A stretch of DNA of 64,000 bases. It comes from Streptomyces halstedii. GTDB lineage: Bacteria > Actinomycetota > Actinomycetes > Streptomycetales > Streptomycetaceae. The notes under the pieces were generated by a model, which was not told the DNA's origin, did not search any database, and saw only the letters and a program-made list of their open reading frames with translations. This document shows positions 8,751-18,700 of this stretch, piece by piece. The position numbers and the translations under genes were made by a program. The stretch spans positions 52,998 through 116,997 of the forward strand of contig JOAZ01000026.1 in assembly GCA_000720535.1 (NCBI GenBank). Direction: 5' to 3'. Numbering within the stretch: position 1 is the stretch's first letter; each line of letters begins with the position of its first letter.

Positions 8751-10337
8751 ATGTCCAGACAGTTCGACCGCCGCGCCTTCCTGCGTCGCGGTGCGGCCGG
8801 AGCCGCGGCTCTGGCGGTGGGGCCGGGCCTGTTGGCGGCGTGCGCCACCGACGAGCCGCGCCCCGGACGGAAGCCGGGGGCGGGTTCCCCGCCCCGCTCG
8901 GGCGGCACCCTGCGCGCCGCGTTCGTCGGAGGGGGCGCCTCCGAGACGCTCGACTTCTTCAAGGGCCCCTCGGCACTGGACCTGGTGCGCGCCCGGGCCT
9001 GGCACGGCACCCTGGGCAACCTCGACCCCGAAGGGCCCGACGGGGTGCGCTACGGCGTGCTCAAGGGGATCGACGTCTCCGACGACCTGTCGGCCTACAC
9101 GCTGCACGTGCGGCCGGGCGTCCGCTTCACCGACGGCTCCGAGCTGACCTCCGCCGACATCCTGCACTCGCTCGGCGCCCTCGCGGCCCGGAGCACCCTG
9201 CCGGTGTACCGGCTCGCCGCCGCGAACTTCGACCTCGCGCGCGCCAAGGCCGACGGTGATCTGAAGGTCGTCCTGCCCACCCTCCGGCCCATCGCGGACG
9301 GCCGCATGATCCTCTGTCAGGGCAACTTCCTGGTCGTCAAGGACGGCACCAAGAACTTCCGTGAGGGCATGCCCAGTTGTGGCCCCTTCCGGCTGACCGG
9401 GTTCACGGCCGGCCAGGGATCGGCCTTCGAACGCTACGACGACCACTACGGTCACGTGCCCCACCTGGACGGTCTGGAGCTGCGGTCGATCGCCGACTCG
9501 ACCGCCAGGGCCGGGGCGCTCACGAGTGGGGAGACCGACTTCGCCCACGACCTCTCCCCGGTCACCGCGCGCACCCTCGCGGACGACGGGAAGGTCCGGC
9601 TCGTCCCGACGAAGAGCCCCTACCTGGTCGGGCTCTCCTTCCAGATGAACATGAACACCGAGCCGTTCGCCGACCCGCGGGTGAGGGAGGCGTTCAAGCT
9701 CGCGGCCGACCGGGAGGCCATGGTGAAGACGGTGTTCTACGGAAACGCGGAGATCGGCAACGACCTGCCGTCCATGGGCTTCCCGGACTACGCCGAGGGC
9801 CTGCCCCAGCGCGCCCACGACCCGGAGCGGGCCCGCAAGCTCCTCAAGGAGGCCGGCGCCGACGGGATGAGGATCCAGCTGACGACCGGTCCCGAGACGC
9901 CGGGCATGGTGGAGATGGCCACCCTCTTCGCCGAGGACCTGAAGAAGGCCGGTGTCCGGGCGTCGGTCCGTGAACTGCCCGCGGGCCAGCTCTACGCCGA
10001 CTTCGCCGCCTACGCGGCGCTGCCGCTGGCGGGTTCGTACCAGATGCCCATCCCCGCGCTGTCGACCTATCAGATGAACACGGCGGGCGGATCGCCTTCG
10101 GCGTTCGGCTGGAAGCAGGCGGAGACCGACGCCCTGGTGGCGAAGGCCCGCGCCGAGAGCGACCGGGCCGAGGCGAAGAAGCTGGGCACACGCGCGCAGC
10201 GCTCCCGCTGGGAGGAGGGCAACCAGGTGCTGCCGGTCTTCAAGCCGAACCTGAACGCCCAGGCCGAGGGGGTCGGCGGGATCGGCGACGACCTCTTCGA
10301 GCAGTTCCCCGGCTTCTCCCAGGCCTCCCTGGGGTGA
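8751..10337 (+). CDS. TAT-exported lipoprotein, family 5 extracellular solute-binding protein
   Basis: This 528-residue protein has a twin-arginine signal (RRAFLRRG) and a lipobox (LLAAC), so it is anchored outside the membrane. The body is a family 5 (DppA/OppA/NikA) binding protein, with SGGTLRAAF at the start of the mature domain and the typical DDLSAYTLHVRPGVRFTDG and YQMPIPALSTY segments. AAGGAG lies about 5 bases before the ATG. It is followed, with a 4-base overlap, by its permease. Its position next to the NRPS locus suggests that it captures the metal-loaded product or a related chelate, rather than a peptide. The ligand is unknown. Confidence 0.9.
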   Translation: MSRQFDRRAFLRRGAAGAAALAVGPGLLAACATDEPRPGRKPGAGSPPRSGGTLRAAFVGGGASETLDFFKGPSALDLVRARAWHGTLGNLDPEGPDGVRYGVLKGIDVSDDLSAYTLHVRPGVRFTDGSELTSADILHSLGALAARSTLPVYRLAAANFDLARAKADGDLKVVLPTLRPIADGRMILCQGNFLVVKDGTKNFREGMPSCGPFRLTGFTAGQGSAFERYDDHYGHVPHLDGLELRSIADSTARAGALTSGETDFAHDLSPVTARTLADDGKVRLVPTKSPYLVGLSFQMNMNTEPFADPRVREAFKLAADREAMVKTVFYGNAEIGNDLPSMGFPDYAEGLPQRAHDPERARKLLKEAGADGMRIQLTTGPETPGMVEMATLFAEDLKKAGVRASVRELPAGQLYADFAAYAALPLAGSYQMPIPALSTYQMNTAGGSPSAFGWKQAETDALVAKARAESDRAEAKKLGTRAQRSRWEEGNQVLPVFKPNLNAQAEGVGGIGDDLFEQFPGFSQASLG

Positions 10338-11284
10338 GGGTGATCGCCTTCGCCGGCCGTCGCCTCGCGGGGGCGGCCGTCCTGCTGGTGCTGCTGTCAG
10401 GCGTGATCTTCGCGGCCACGGCCGTCCTTCCGGGGGACGCCGTCAGCGCGGTCGCCGGGGTGGACGCCTCCGAGGCGCAACGCGCCGACGTCCGGGCCGG
10501 ACTCGGCCTGGACCGGTCCGCCGCCGAGCGGTACGCGTCCTGGGTGGCCGGTGCCGTCCGCGGAGATCTGGGCAACGGCTTCGTCGGGGACCGGCCGGTC
10601 ACCGAGGTCGTCGCCACCCGCCTGCCCAACAGCCTGCTGCTCGCGGGGCTGACCCTCGCGGTCACGGTGCCGCTCGCCACGCTGCTCGGTCTGTGGACCG
10701 GGCTGCGCGGCGGCGGTGCCGACCGGCTGGTCGCCACGGGTGCCCAAGTCATCGCGGCCATACCGGAGTTCGTCATCGCCGCGCTGCTCGTCGCGGTGCT
10801 CGCGGTAGGGCTGGAGGTCTTCCCGCGCGTCTCCCTCGTCCCCTTGGGCGGCACCCCGCTCGACGTGCCGCGCGCCCTGGTCCTGCCCGTGCTGACGCTC
10901 AGCGCGGTCGGCCTCACCGTCGCCACCCGACTGCTGCGCGTCTCCGTCGCGGACGCGGCGGCCACCCCCTACTGCGAAGCTGCACGACTCAACGGCGTAC
11001 GCGGGACACGGCTCGCGGCCCGTCACATCCTTCCCAACGCCGCCGGGCCCGCCGTGCAGGCGCTCACGCTCACCACCGGGGCGCTGGTCGGCTCCGCCGT
11101 GGTGGTGGAGAACGTCTTCGACTACCCGGGCATCGGCCGGGAACTCCAACTGGCCGTCGCCGCACGGGACATACCGATGGTCCAGGGCATCGCCACCACC
11201 CTGGTCGCGGTGATGCTCGCGGTGCTCCTGCTGGGTGACATCTGCGCGCGGGCGCTCGGCGCGCGGGAGAGGCACGGCCGATGA
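10334..11284 (+). CDS. ABC transporter permease, DppB type
   Basis: This roughly 316-residue inner-membrane permease of a peptide/nickel-type importer has an N-terminal hydrophobic helix and several further membrane segments. The EAA-like coupling loop is at EAARLNGVRGTRLAARHILPN, and the C-terminal VVENVFDYPGIG motif is diagnostic of DppB proteins. It starts with GTG overlapping the stop of the lipoprotein gene (GTGA). A second GTG six bases later is an alternative start. It pairs with the DppC-type permease that follows. Confidence 0.9.
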   Translation: MRVIAFAGRRLAGAAVLLVLLSGVIFAATAVLPGDAVSAVAGVDASEAQRADVRAGLGLDRSAAERYASWVAGAVRGDLGNGFVGDRPVTEVVATRLPNSLLLAGLTLAVTVPLATLLGLWTGLRGGGADRLVATGAQVIAAIPEFVIAALLVAVLAVGLEVFPRVSLVPLGGTPLDVPRALVLPVLTLSAVGLTVATRLLRVSVADAAATPYCEAARLNGVRGTRLAARHILPNAAGPAVQALTLTTGALVGSAVVVENVFDYPGIGRELQLAVAARDIPMVQGIATTLVAVMLAVLLLGDICARALGARERHGR

Positions 11285-12135
11285 CCACCGTCCTGACAGC
11301 GCCGCGGCGGGACCGTCCCGCCGGACTGCGCGCACCACGCCACCGGCCGCCCCTGCTCATCGGCACCGGCACACTGCTCGTGCTCCTGCTCGCCCTGCTG
11401 GGCCCGTGGGCCGCCCCGCACAGCCCCACCGCGCAGCTCGCGGCGCCCTTCCAGCGGCCGGACGGACACTTCCTCCTCGGCACCGACGTGCTCGGCAGGG
11501 ACGTGACGAGCCGGGTGCTCAGCGGCGGCCGGACCATCGTGCTCACCGCGCTCGCGGGGACAGCGGTCGCCGGTGCCGTCGGGATGACCGCCGGTGTCCT
11601 GGCGGCCATGGTGTCCCGCCGGCTGGGCGACCTGATGGTCCGCTGCGTCGATGCCCTGGCCGCGCTCCCGGCCCTCCTGATCGTCCTCGTCCTGGCCGCA
11701 GGCTTCCCCGGCAGCGACACGGCCGTCGTCGCGGCGGTCGGCCTGGCCACCGCCCCCTTCTCCACCAGGGTGCTGCGCGCCGCGGCGGACACGGTCCTGA
11801 CCAGCGGATACGTGGAGGCCGCCGTGGCCCGTGGCGACACCCGTCGGGCCGTACTGCGCCATGACGTGCTGCCCAACATCGCCGGACCGGCCCTGGTGGA
11901 CACCGCGCTGCGCCTGGTCGCCTCCCTGCATCTCACCGCCACCGCGGGCTTCCTCGGGCTCGGACAGGGCGGGGCGGCGCCCGACTGGGGGCGCATGGTG
12001 AACGAGAACGTCCCCGGGGCGACGCTGGCCGCCACGCCGTTCCTCGCTCCCGCCCTGCTGCTCGTGCTGCTGTCCGTCTGCGTCGGTCTGCTGGCCGGAC
12101 GGCTGGCGGACATGGTGGGGCGGGGGACCGCATGA
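11281..12135 (+). CDS. ABC transporter permease, DppC type
   Basis: This 284-residue permease partner has a hydrophobic N-terminal helix and then the DppC-type periplasmic segment containing HFLLGTDVLGRDVTSRVLSGG. The coupling loop is EAAVARGDTRRAVLRHDVLPN and the C-terminal motif is GFLGLGQGGAAPDWGRM. It is joined by ATGA overlaps both to the preceding permease and to the following ATPase, so the transporter is made from one message. Confidence 0.9.
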   Translation: MTTVLTAPRRDRPAGLRAPRHRPPLLIGTGTLLVLLLALLGPWAAPHSPTAQLAAPFQRPDGHFLLGTDVLGRDVTSRVLSGGRTIVLTALAGTAVAGAVGMTAGVLAAMVSRRLGDLMVRCVDALAALPALLIVLVLAAGFPGSDTAVVAAVGLATAPFSTRVLRAAADTVLTSGYVEAAVARGDTRRAVLRHDVLPNIAGPALVDTALRLVASLHLTATAGFLGLGQGGAAPDWGRMVNENVPGATLAATPFLAPALLLVLLSVCVGLLAGRLADMVGRGTA

Positions 12136-13820
12136 CCGGCCACGTGCCCGGCCGCCCGCCCGGGACCGGGGGCCATGTGCCCGGCGGCCCGTCCGGGAGT
12201 GGGGACCATGTGCCCGGCGGCCCGTCCGGGAGTGGGGACCATGTGCCCGGCGGCCCGTCCGGGGCCGGTCCGCTCGCCCGGGTCGGCGGGCTCACGCTGG
12301 GCCCGGCGGCCGGCGGCCCGCCGGTCCTGTGTGACGCCGAACTGTCGGTGGAGCGCGGGCAGGTGCTGGGGATCGTGGGCCGGTCGGGATCGGGCAAGAG
12401 CAGTCTGGCGTACAGCCTGCTCGGGCACGTCCGTCCCGGCCTGGAGGTCCGGGGCGGGACCGTCCGGGTGGCCGGACTCGATCCGCTCGGCCGCGCGGGC
12501 GCCCGCCGCCTGCGGGGGCGGGTGGTGTCGTTCCTGGGCCAGGACCCCGGCTCGTCACTCAACCCGGCGCTGCGGATCGGCACGCAGATCGCCGAGGCGG
12601 TGCGCCTGCGTACGTCCGCCAAGCGCGCCCCCGACGTCCGGGCGCGGGTCGAGGAGCTGCTGCTGTCCGTGCGGCTCCCGGCCGACCGGGCGTTCCAGCG
12701 GCGGCTGCCGCGTCAGCTCTCGGGGGGACAGGCCCAACGCGTCGCCCTCGCCGTCGCGTTGGCGGGCACGCCCCGCCTGCTGGTCCTGGACGAGCCCACC
12801 AGCGGCCTGGACACGGTTCTGGCGGCCGGGATGCGGAGGCTGCTCGCCGAAGTCCTGGCGGACGGGGACCGTTCCGCGCTGCTGGTCAGTCACGACCCGG
12901 TGTGGATCGCGTCCGTGGCGGACGACGTGATCCGGCTGGAGGGAGGCCGGATCGCCCCGGCCGGTGTGCCGAAGGCTCCGAAGCCCGTGCCACCGCCGGG
13001 CGGGGGAGCGGGCCCCGGCCGGGGGACCCCGTGGAACGTCACCCCCGTCGTCACCGGAGAGCTGTCCGTACGGGGGCTGGACGCCGCGCACGGGCGCGTT
13101 CCCGTCCTGCGCGACATCTCCCTCACCGCCCCGGCCGGCGGCTGCACCGCCGTGGTGGGCCCCTCGGGCTCCGGGAAGAGCACGCTCGCCCGTTGTCTCG
13201 CGGGACTGCACCGGCCCACGCGGGGCGGCGTCGAATGGCGGGAGGACGGCGCCGGGCGGGGAGGCGGCACCCCCGTACAGCTCGTCGCGCAGGACGCGCG
13301 CGGCGCGCTCAACCCGCGGGAATCCGTACGCACCGCGCTTCTGCGGCCCCTCACGGGTGTGGGGCGGCTGCCGGCCCGGGAGGCGGAAGCCGAAGCCGTA
13401 CGGCTGCTCGGCCTGGTGGGACTGGAGCCCGGTGTACTGGCGCGCCGGCCGGGGGAGTTGTCGGGAGGCCAGCGTCAACGCGTCGCACTGGCACGGACGC
13501 TGGCCGCCCGGCCCCGCGTCCTGGTCTGCGACGAGATCACCTCGGCGCTGGACCCGGAGACGGCGAGCGGGGTCCTGGACCTGCTGGACTCGCTGCGGCG
13601 GACCCTGGGACCGGCGGTCGTGATGGTGACGCACGACCTGGCGGCCGCCGCCCGCCACGCGGACCGGGTCGTCGTCCTGGACGAGGGGCGGGTGGTCGAG
13701 GCCGGTCCGGCCGCCCGGGTACTGGCGGCCCCCGAACACCCCGTCACCCGGGAACTGCTCGCCTGCGCCGGACGTCCCGTCTCCGCCGTGCCGGAGCGGT
13801 GCGGGGCCGGCGACGGATGA
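12132..13820 (+). CDS. Fused double ATP-binding subunit (DppD-DppF type)
   Basis: This 562-residue protein contains two nucleotide-binding domains in one chain. The first has Walker A GRSGSGKSSL near residue 90, signature LSGGQAQRVALA and Walker B LLVLDEPTSGLD. The second has Walker [11 protein letters not shown] near residue 345, signature LSGGQRQRVALA and Walker B VLVCDEITSALD. It powers the importer encoded upstream. The start overlaps the preceding stop (ATGA). Residues 4-47 are four copies of an 11-residue unit (HVPGGPSGSGD), an expansion that does not belong to the fold. A start further in is possible, but the overlap favours this one. Confidence 0.92.
   Translation: MTGHVPGRPPGTGGHVPGGPSGSGDHVPGGPSGSGDHVPGGPSGAGPLARVGGLTLGPAAGGPPVLCDAELSVERGQVLGIVGRSGSGKSSLAYSLLGHVRPGLEVRGGTVRVAGLDPLGRAGARRLRGRVVSFLGQDPGSSLNPALRIGTQIAEAVRLRTSAKRAPDVRARVEELLLSVRLPADRAFQRRLPRQLSGGQAQRVALAVALAGTPRLLVLDEPTSGLDTVLAAGMRRLLAEVLADGDRSALLVSHDPVWIASVADDVIRLEGGRIAPAGVPKAPKPVPPPGGGAGPGRGTPWNVTPVVTGELSVRGLDAAHGRVPVLRDISLTAPAGGCTAVVGPSGSGKSTLARCLAGLHRPTRGGVEWREDGAGRGGGTPVQLVAQDARGALNPRESVRTALLRPLTGVGRLPAREAEAEAVRLLGLVGLEPGVLARRPGELSGGQRQRVALARTLAARPRVLVCDEITSALDPETASGVLDLLDSLRRTLGPAVVMVTHDLAAAARHADRVVVLDEGRVVEAGPAARVLAAPEHPVTRELLACAGRPVSAVPERCGAGDG
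12141..12272 (+). repeat. 33-base in-frame tandem repeat, four copies
   Basis: Copies at 12141-12173, 12174-12206, 12207-12239 and 12240-12272 encode HVPGGPSGSGD or close variants. The two middle copies are nearly identical, which suggests recent slippage. The array lies inside the N-terminus of the fused ATPase. Confidence 0.9.
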
Positions 13821-13842
13821 GGGGCCTCCCGCCTGCGCCAGG

Positions 13843-13940
13843 GGGGAGTGCGTCGCCCCGCGCCCGCCGGGGGAGCGTGTCGCCCCGCGCCCGCCAGGGG
13901 AGCGTGTCGCCCCGCGCCCGCCAGGGGGAGCGCGTCGCCG
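13843..13940. repeat. Tandem repeat of about 27 bases between convergent genes
   Basis: Three to four copies of a unit like GAGCGTGTCGCCCCGCGCCC occur between the ATPase stop and the ligase stop. The last copy runs into a terminator hairpin. Confidence 0.8.
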
Positions 13941-13949
13941 CGCTCCCCC
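13924..13949. terminator. Bidirectional terminator between ATPase and salicyl-AMP ligase
   Basis: GGGGGAGCGCG (13924-13934) pairs perfectly with CGCGCTCCCCC (13939-13949) around a 4-base loop. It lies between the 3' ends of convergent operons. Confidence 0.85.
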
Positions 13950-13959
13950 TCGTCACGCC

Positions 13960-15621
13960 CTACGCCGGAAGTGACATCCGGGTCAGCGCCGCCTTGTCCA
14001 CCTTGCCGACCGCGGTGAGCGGAAGTCCGGGGACCCGGACGACCTCGTCGGGGGCCTTGTACCCGGCGAGTCCCCGCTCCCTCAGATGGGCGGCGACCTC
14101 GCGCGTGCCCGGCGCCTCGCCGTCGCAGACGACGAAGGCGACCGACCGCTCACCCCACCGCTCGTCCTCCACACCGACCAACGCCGCCGCGGTGACGGCC
14201 GGATGGGTCAGCAACTGTTCCTCCACCTCGACCGCGGCGATCTTCTCACCGCCGCGGTTGATCTGGTCCTTGATCCGCCCCACCACCACGAGGTGCCCGC
14301 TCGGCAGACGCCGCACCAGATCGCCGGACCGGTAGTAGCCGTCCGGGGTGAACGCCACGCGGTCGTGCGCGCGGGCGCCGTAGTAGCCGCGCAAGGTGTA
14401 CGGGCCCCGGGTGAGCAGCTCGCCCACCGTGCCGTCCGGGACCGGCCCGCCCTCCGCGTCCACCACGAGGACCTCGTCGTCCGGCGAGACGGGCCGGCCC
14501 TGTGTGGTGCGGACGAGGTCCTCGGGGTCGTCGAGGCGCGTGAGGTTGATCAGCCCTTCGGCCATGCCGAAGACCTGTTGCACGCGCGCCCCGAGCGCCG
14601 GCCCCAGCTTGCCCGCGTGGTCCTCCGGCAGCCGCGCCCCGCCGACCTGCACCACCGCGAGGCTCCCGAGGTCCCAGGAACCGGAGGAGGCTTCATCCGT
14701 CCAGTGGGGAACGAGCGGCGGAGTCAGCGAGGTCAGGGTCACGCGCTCCCGCTCGACGAGGGCGAACGCCGTCTGCGGGCTGGGGTCCGGGGCGATCACG
14801 ACGGTCCCTCCGGCCATGAGGGTGCCCAGCACGCCGGGACACGCGAAGGTGAAGTTGAAGCCGAGTGGCAGGACCGCCAGATACACGGTCCGGGCGTCGA
14901 GCGCGCAGATCTCCGCGCAGGCACGGGCGTTGTAGGCGTAGTCGTCGTGCGTCCGCGGGATGAGCTTGGGAAGCCCCGTGGTGCCGCCGGACAGCAGCAG
15001 GAGGGCGAGACCGGAGGGGTCCGCCCCGTCGGTGCGGGTGCCGGTGCCGGTGCCGGTGCCCTTGTCGGCGCCGGTGGCTGACGCGGCGTCCCCTCGTAGC
15101 GCCTCGAACGGGACGAAGTCGTCGTACGGGCCGGGGTCGCCGACCACGACGACGTGCCGCAGCGAGCCGTCCGGCCCCTGTTCCGCCCGTACGTCGCTCA
15201 TCAGCCGCCGGTGGTCGAACCTGGCGTGCCGGTCGGGCACCACGCAGGCCACCGCACCCGCCACCCGCACCAAGTGGCCGATCTCCCGGCGCCGGTGGCC
15301 GGGCATGGCGTGCACCGGGACCGCCCCGAGCCGTTGCAGCCCGAACCAGGCGAGCACGAACTCGGCGCGGTTGGGGAGTTGGACCACCACACGGTCGCCC
15401 CGCCCGATGCCCAGCCCGCGCAGCCCGGCGGCGATCCGGTCGGCCTCGGCGTCCAGGTCCGCGTAGGTCCACCGGCGGTCGCCGTCGACCAGGGCGACGC
15501 CCTCCGCGTGGTCGGCGGCCAGGTGGCACAGGCGGGTGCCGAACGTCACGCCTTGCCAGTGTCCGGCCGCTCGGTAGCGCGCCGATGCGGCTTCGGGCCA
15601 GGTCGGTCGGGTGTCGGTCAT
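13960..15621 (-). CDS. Salicyl-AMP ligase (stand-alone aryl adenylation enzyme, YbtE/PchD/MbtA type)
   Basis: This 553-residue cytoplasmic enzyme should activate salicylate with ATP and load it onto the aryl carrier of NRPS1. The adenylation motifs are present: LLLSGGTTGLPKLIPRTH, YYRSGDLVRR and a C-terminal GRIKDQINRGGEKI with the catalytic lysine further on (LTAVGKVDKAAL). In the aryl-specificity stretch LGFNFTFACPG, Asn is kept at DhbE position 235. Cys stands at position 240, where salicylate enzymes have Cys and dihydroxybenzoate enzymes have Ser. Phe replaces the usual His before the Asn, which is unusual. The gene is divergent from NRPS1, and the shared promoter carries a Fur-family box. 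A salicylate synthase gene closes the opposite operon, in agreement with the substrate call. Confidence 0.92.
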   Translation of the reverse strand: MTDTRPTWPEAASARYRAAGHWQGVTFGTRLCHLAADHAEGVALVDGDRRWTYADLDAEADRIAAGLRGLGIGRGDRVVVQLPNRAEFVLAWFGLQRLGAVPVHAMPGHRRREIGHLVRVAGAVACVVPDRHARFDHRRLMSDVRAEQGPDGSLRHVVVVGDPGPYDDFVPFEALRGDAASATGADKGTGTGTGTRTDGADPSGLALLLLSGGTTGLPKLIPRTHDDYAYNARACAEICALDARTVYLAVLPLGFNFTFACPGVLGTLMAGGTVVIAPDPSPQTAFALVERERVTLTSLTPPLVPHWTDEASSGSWDLGSLAVVQVGGARLPEDHAGKLGPALGARVQQVFGMAEGLINLTRLDDPEDLVRTTQGRPVSPDDEVLVVDAEGGPVPDGTVGELLTRGPYTLRGYYGARAHDRVAFTPDGYYRSGDLVRRLPSGHLVVVGRIKDQINRGGEKIAAVEVEEQLLTHPAVTAAALVGVEDERWGERSVAFVVCDGEAPGTREVAAHLRERGLAGYKAPDEVVRVPGLPLTAVGKVDKAALTRMSLPA

Positions 15622-15693
15622 GGGGCTCTGCCTCTCGTTGCCGGGCCGGGGGCTCTGGCGCCCGGCCCCGTCGTGTGACTACGATGCGAACTA

Positions 15694-15714
15694 TAGAAAT
15701 GATAATCGTTTCTA
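15694..15714. promoter_or_regulatory. Fur/Zur-family operator in the divergent ligase/NRPS promoter
   Basis: The core AGAAATGATAATCGTTTCT is the centre of a near-perfect 23-base palindrome at 15693-15715, with one mismatched pair. Its middle, AATGATAATC, is the heart of the classical Fur-family consensus. It does not look like the IdeR/DmdR iron box. The site lies about 75 bases before the ligase start and about 85 before the NRPS start, so one dimer or dimer pair could shut both. TATCTA on the plus strand and TATAGT on the minus strand flank it as possible -10 elements. Zur control of coelibactin in S. coelicolor is reported, so zinc is the likely signal. Confidence 0.75.
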
Positions 15715-15796
15715 TCTAGCAGGGTTCGACCCTGTGCGAGGGAGCTGTCAGCGTCCGCCCCTCGACCGACTCCCCCTCGACCGGAAGGCCCCAGCA

Positions 15797-18700
15797 GTGA
15801 GCGATGAAGCAGCCGTCACGGCGCGGACATCGGAAGGCGACACCGACAGCCGTCACCCCCGCACGGCCGGGGCGGTGCGTGAAGCGGTCGCCCGCGCGCT
15901 GGACATGGCACCGCGGGAGCTGGACGAGGACCGTGACCTCTTCGAACTCGGTCTCGACTCACTGGTGCTGATGTCCCTGGTCGGCACCTGGCGACGCGCG
16001 GGCAGCGCGGTCACCTTCCAGGACCTCACGCGCGTCCCGACCCTGGGGGCGTGGACGGCCCTGCTCGGGCAGGGCCCCCGCGACGACACGCCCGCCGCCG
16101 CGCGGCCCGTGTCACCGGAGGCCGCGCGGCTCGCGTCGTCCGGTGCGACGACGGCCGAGGAGGAGTCCGAGGAGTCCTTCCCCCTCGCGACGATGCAGCA
16201 CGCCTACTGGATCGGACGCCAGGACGGGCAGCCGCTCGGCGGCGTCGCCGCGCACTTCTACGTCGAACTCGACGGCCATGACGTCGATCCGGCCCGGCTC
16301 GACGCCGCCGTCCGCGCGCTCGTGCGGCGGCACGGCATGCTGAGGGCCGTCTTCGACGAGGAGGGACACCAGCGCGTCGGCGCCCCGGGCGCGCCGCTGA
16401 CCGTCCACGACCTGCGCCGACGCACGCCTGAGGACGCCGAGTCCGCACTGGAGTCGCTGCGCGAGCGCAACACCCACGCCCGCGCGGACATCGCCGCCGG
16501 TGACGTCTTCCGCGCGGCCGTGTGTCTGCTGCCGGACGGCCGGACCCGTCTCCAGATCGACCTGGACATGATGGCCGGCGACGCGCTGAGCCTGCGTGTT
16601 CTCCTGTCCGACCTGCGACGCTTCTACGAGAGCCCCGACGATCCGCCGCGCGAACTCGCCCTGGACTACCGCCGGTACCTCGCGGAGCACGACGCACGGC
16701 GAGAGCCGGAACGCGCCCGGCACGCCGCCTGGTGGCGGGAGCGCCTGCGCGAACTGCCGCGCGCCCCGCGCCTGCCGACGACCGTCGATCCGCTCACCCC
16801 GGTCGGCGCGGACGACACCGCGCTCACCCACTCCCGCCGCCTCCACCACTGGCTCGGCCCCGCCGACAAGGAGGCGCTGATCAACGCCGCCCGCCGGCAC
16901 GGCGTCACCCCCGCGGCCGCCCTCACCACCGCCTTCGCCGAGGTCGTCGCCGCCTGGAGCGACAGCCGGCGCTTCCTGCTCAACCTGCCGCTGTTCGACC
17001 GGGAGATGTTCACCCCGGATGTCGCCCGTCTGGTCGGGGACTTCAGCGGCTCGGTCCTGCTCGACGCGGACATGAGCGCGCCCCTGCCGTTCTCCCGGCA
17101 GGCCCGCCGTCTCCAGGAACGCCTTCAGGAAGGCATCTCCCACGGCGCGTACGGCGGCGTCGAGGTGCTGCGCGACCTCGCCCGCCTCGAAGGCTCCCCG
17201 GTGCTGGCCCCCGTCGTCCACACCAGCGCCATCGGACTGGGCGAGATCTTCGAGCAGGACGTCCAGAAGTCCTTCGGCCGCCCTTCCTGGATCATCTCGC
17301 AGGGCCCGCAGGTCTCTCTGGACGCCCAGGTCACCGAACTCGACAGCGGCCTCCTGCTCAACTGGGACGTACGGGACGGCGTGTTCGAAACCGGCGTGCC
17401 CGACGCGGCGTTCGACGCCTACCGCCGCCTGGTCACCCGCCTCGTCGAGGAACCCGGTGCCTGGGACCGGCCGGTGGACGGACTGCTCGCCCCCGACGTC
17501 CTGCCCCGGCGGGCCGTCGCGGCCCTGCCGCCCGTGCCCGTCCCGGACCGCGCCCTGCACACCCGCTTCTTCCGGCTCGCCGAGACCGACCCGGACCGCA
17601 CCGCCGTCGTCCGTACCACCGGCGACACCACCACCTACGGCCAACTCGCCCACGCGGCACGGCGGATCGCCGCGCTGTTGGCGGACCACGGTGTGCGGGA
17701 GGGCGACACCGTCGCGGTGACCCTGCCCAAGGGCGCCGACCAGATCACCGCGGTGCTCGGCATCCTGGCCGCGGGCGCGGCCTACGCGCCGGTCGGCGTG
17801 GAGCAGCCCGCCGCGCGCCGGCACCGCATCCACTCCGTGGCCGCCGCGTCGGCCGTACTCACCGACCGGGCCCACGCCCACGTCTGCGCGGACGTCTCCC
17901 CGGCACCCGTGCTGCTTCTTGAGGACGCGTCGGCCTACCCGCCCGCCCCCGTCGTCCGGCCGGACCCCGCCCTGCCCGCCTACGTGCTGTTCACGTCCGG
18001 CTCCACGGGCCTGCCCAAGGGCGTCGAGGTCCCGCACCGGGCCGTCGTCAACACCGTCGAGGCGATGGCGGAGCAGCTCGGGCTCGGGCCCTCGGACCGC
18101 ACCCTCGCGGTCTCCGCCCTGGACTTCGACCTCGCCACCTGGGACATCTTCGCCCCGCTGTCCCTGGGCGGCCAGGTGGTCGCCGTCGGCCAGGAGCACC
18201 GCCGTGACGCCCACCACTGGGCACGCCTGGTGCGCGACCACGGGGTGACGCTCGTGCAGTGCGTACCCGCGCTGCTGGACCTGCTGATGGCCGCGGGCGA
18301 GGACGACGGCCTGGGGACCTCCCTGCGCATGGTCCTGCTCGGCGGGGACTGGATCGGGCTCGGCCAGCCCGGCAGGCTGCGGACGCTCGTACCCGGCTGC
18401 CGCTTTGTCGCGCTCGGCGGCATGACGGAGGCGGCGGTCCACTCGACGGTCTTCGAGGTGAAGGAGCCCGACCCGGCCTGGACGTCCGTCCCGTACGGGG
18501 TGCCGCTGCGCAACACGCGGGCCCGCGTCGTGGACGGACGGGGGCGCGACTGCCCCGATCTCGTGCCCGGCGAACTGTGGGTCGGCGGCCCCGGGGTGGC
18601 GAACGGGTACCGGGGGGACCCCGGGCGCACCCGGGAACGCTTCGTCGAGTACGACGGTGAACGCTGGTACCGCAGCGGTGACCTGGCCCGCTACCGGCCC

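Noticed and set aside
15694-15714. IdeR/DmdR iron box
   Set aside because: The site lacks the TTAGGTTAGG-type arms of that family and fits the Fur/Zur pattern much better.
15611-15796. Extension of NRPS1 upstream to an in-frame start at 15611
   Set aside because: It would overlap the ligase start and run through the operator, and its translation is unrelated to a carrier domain.
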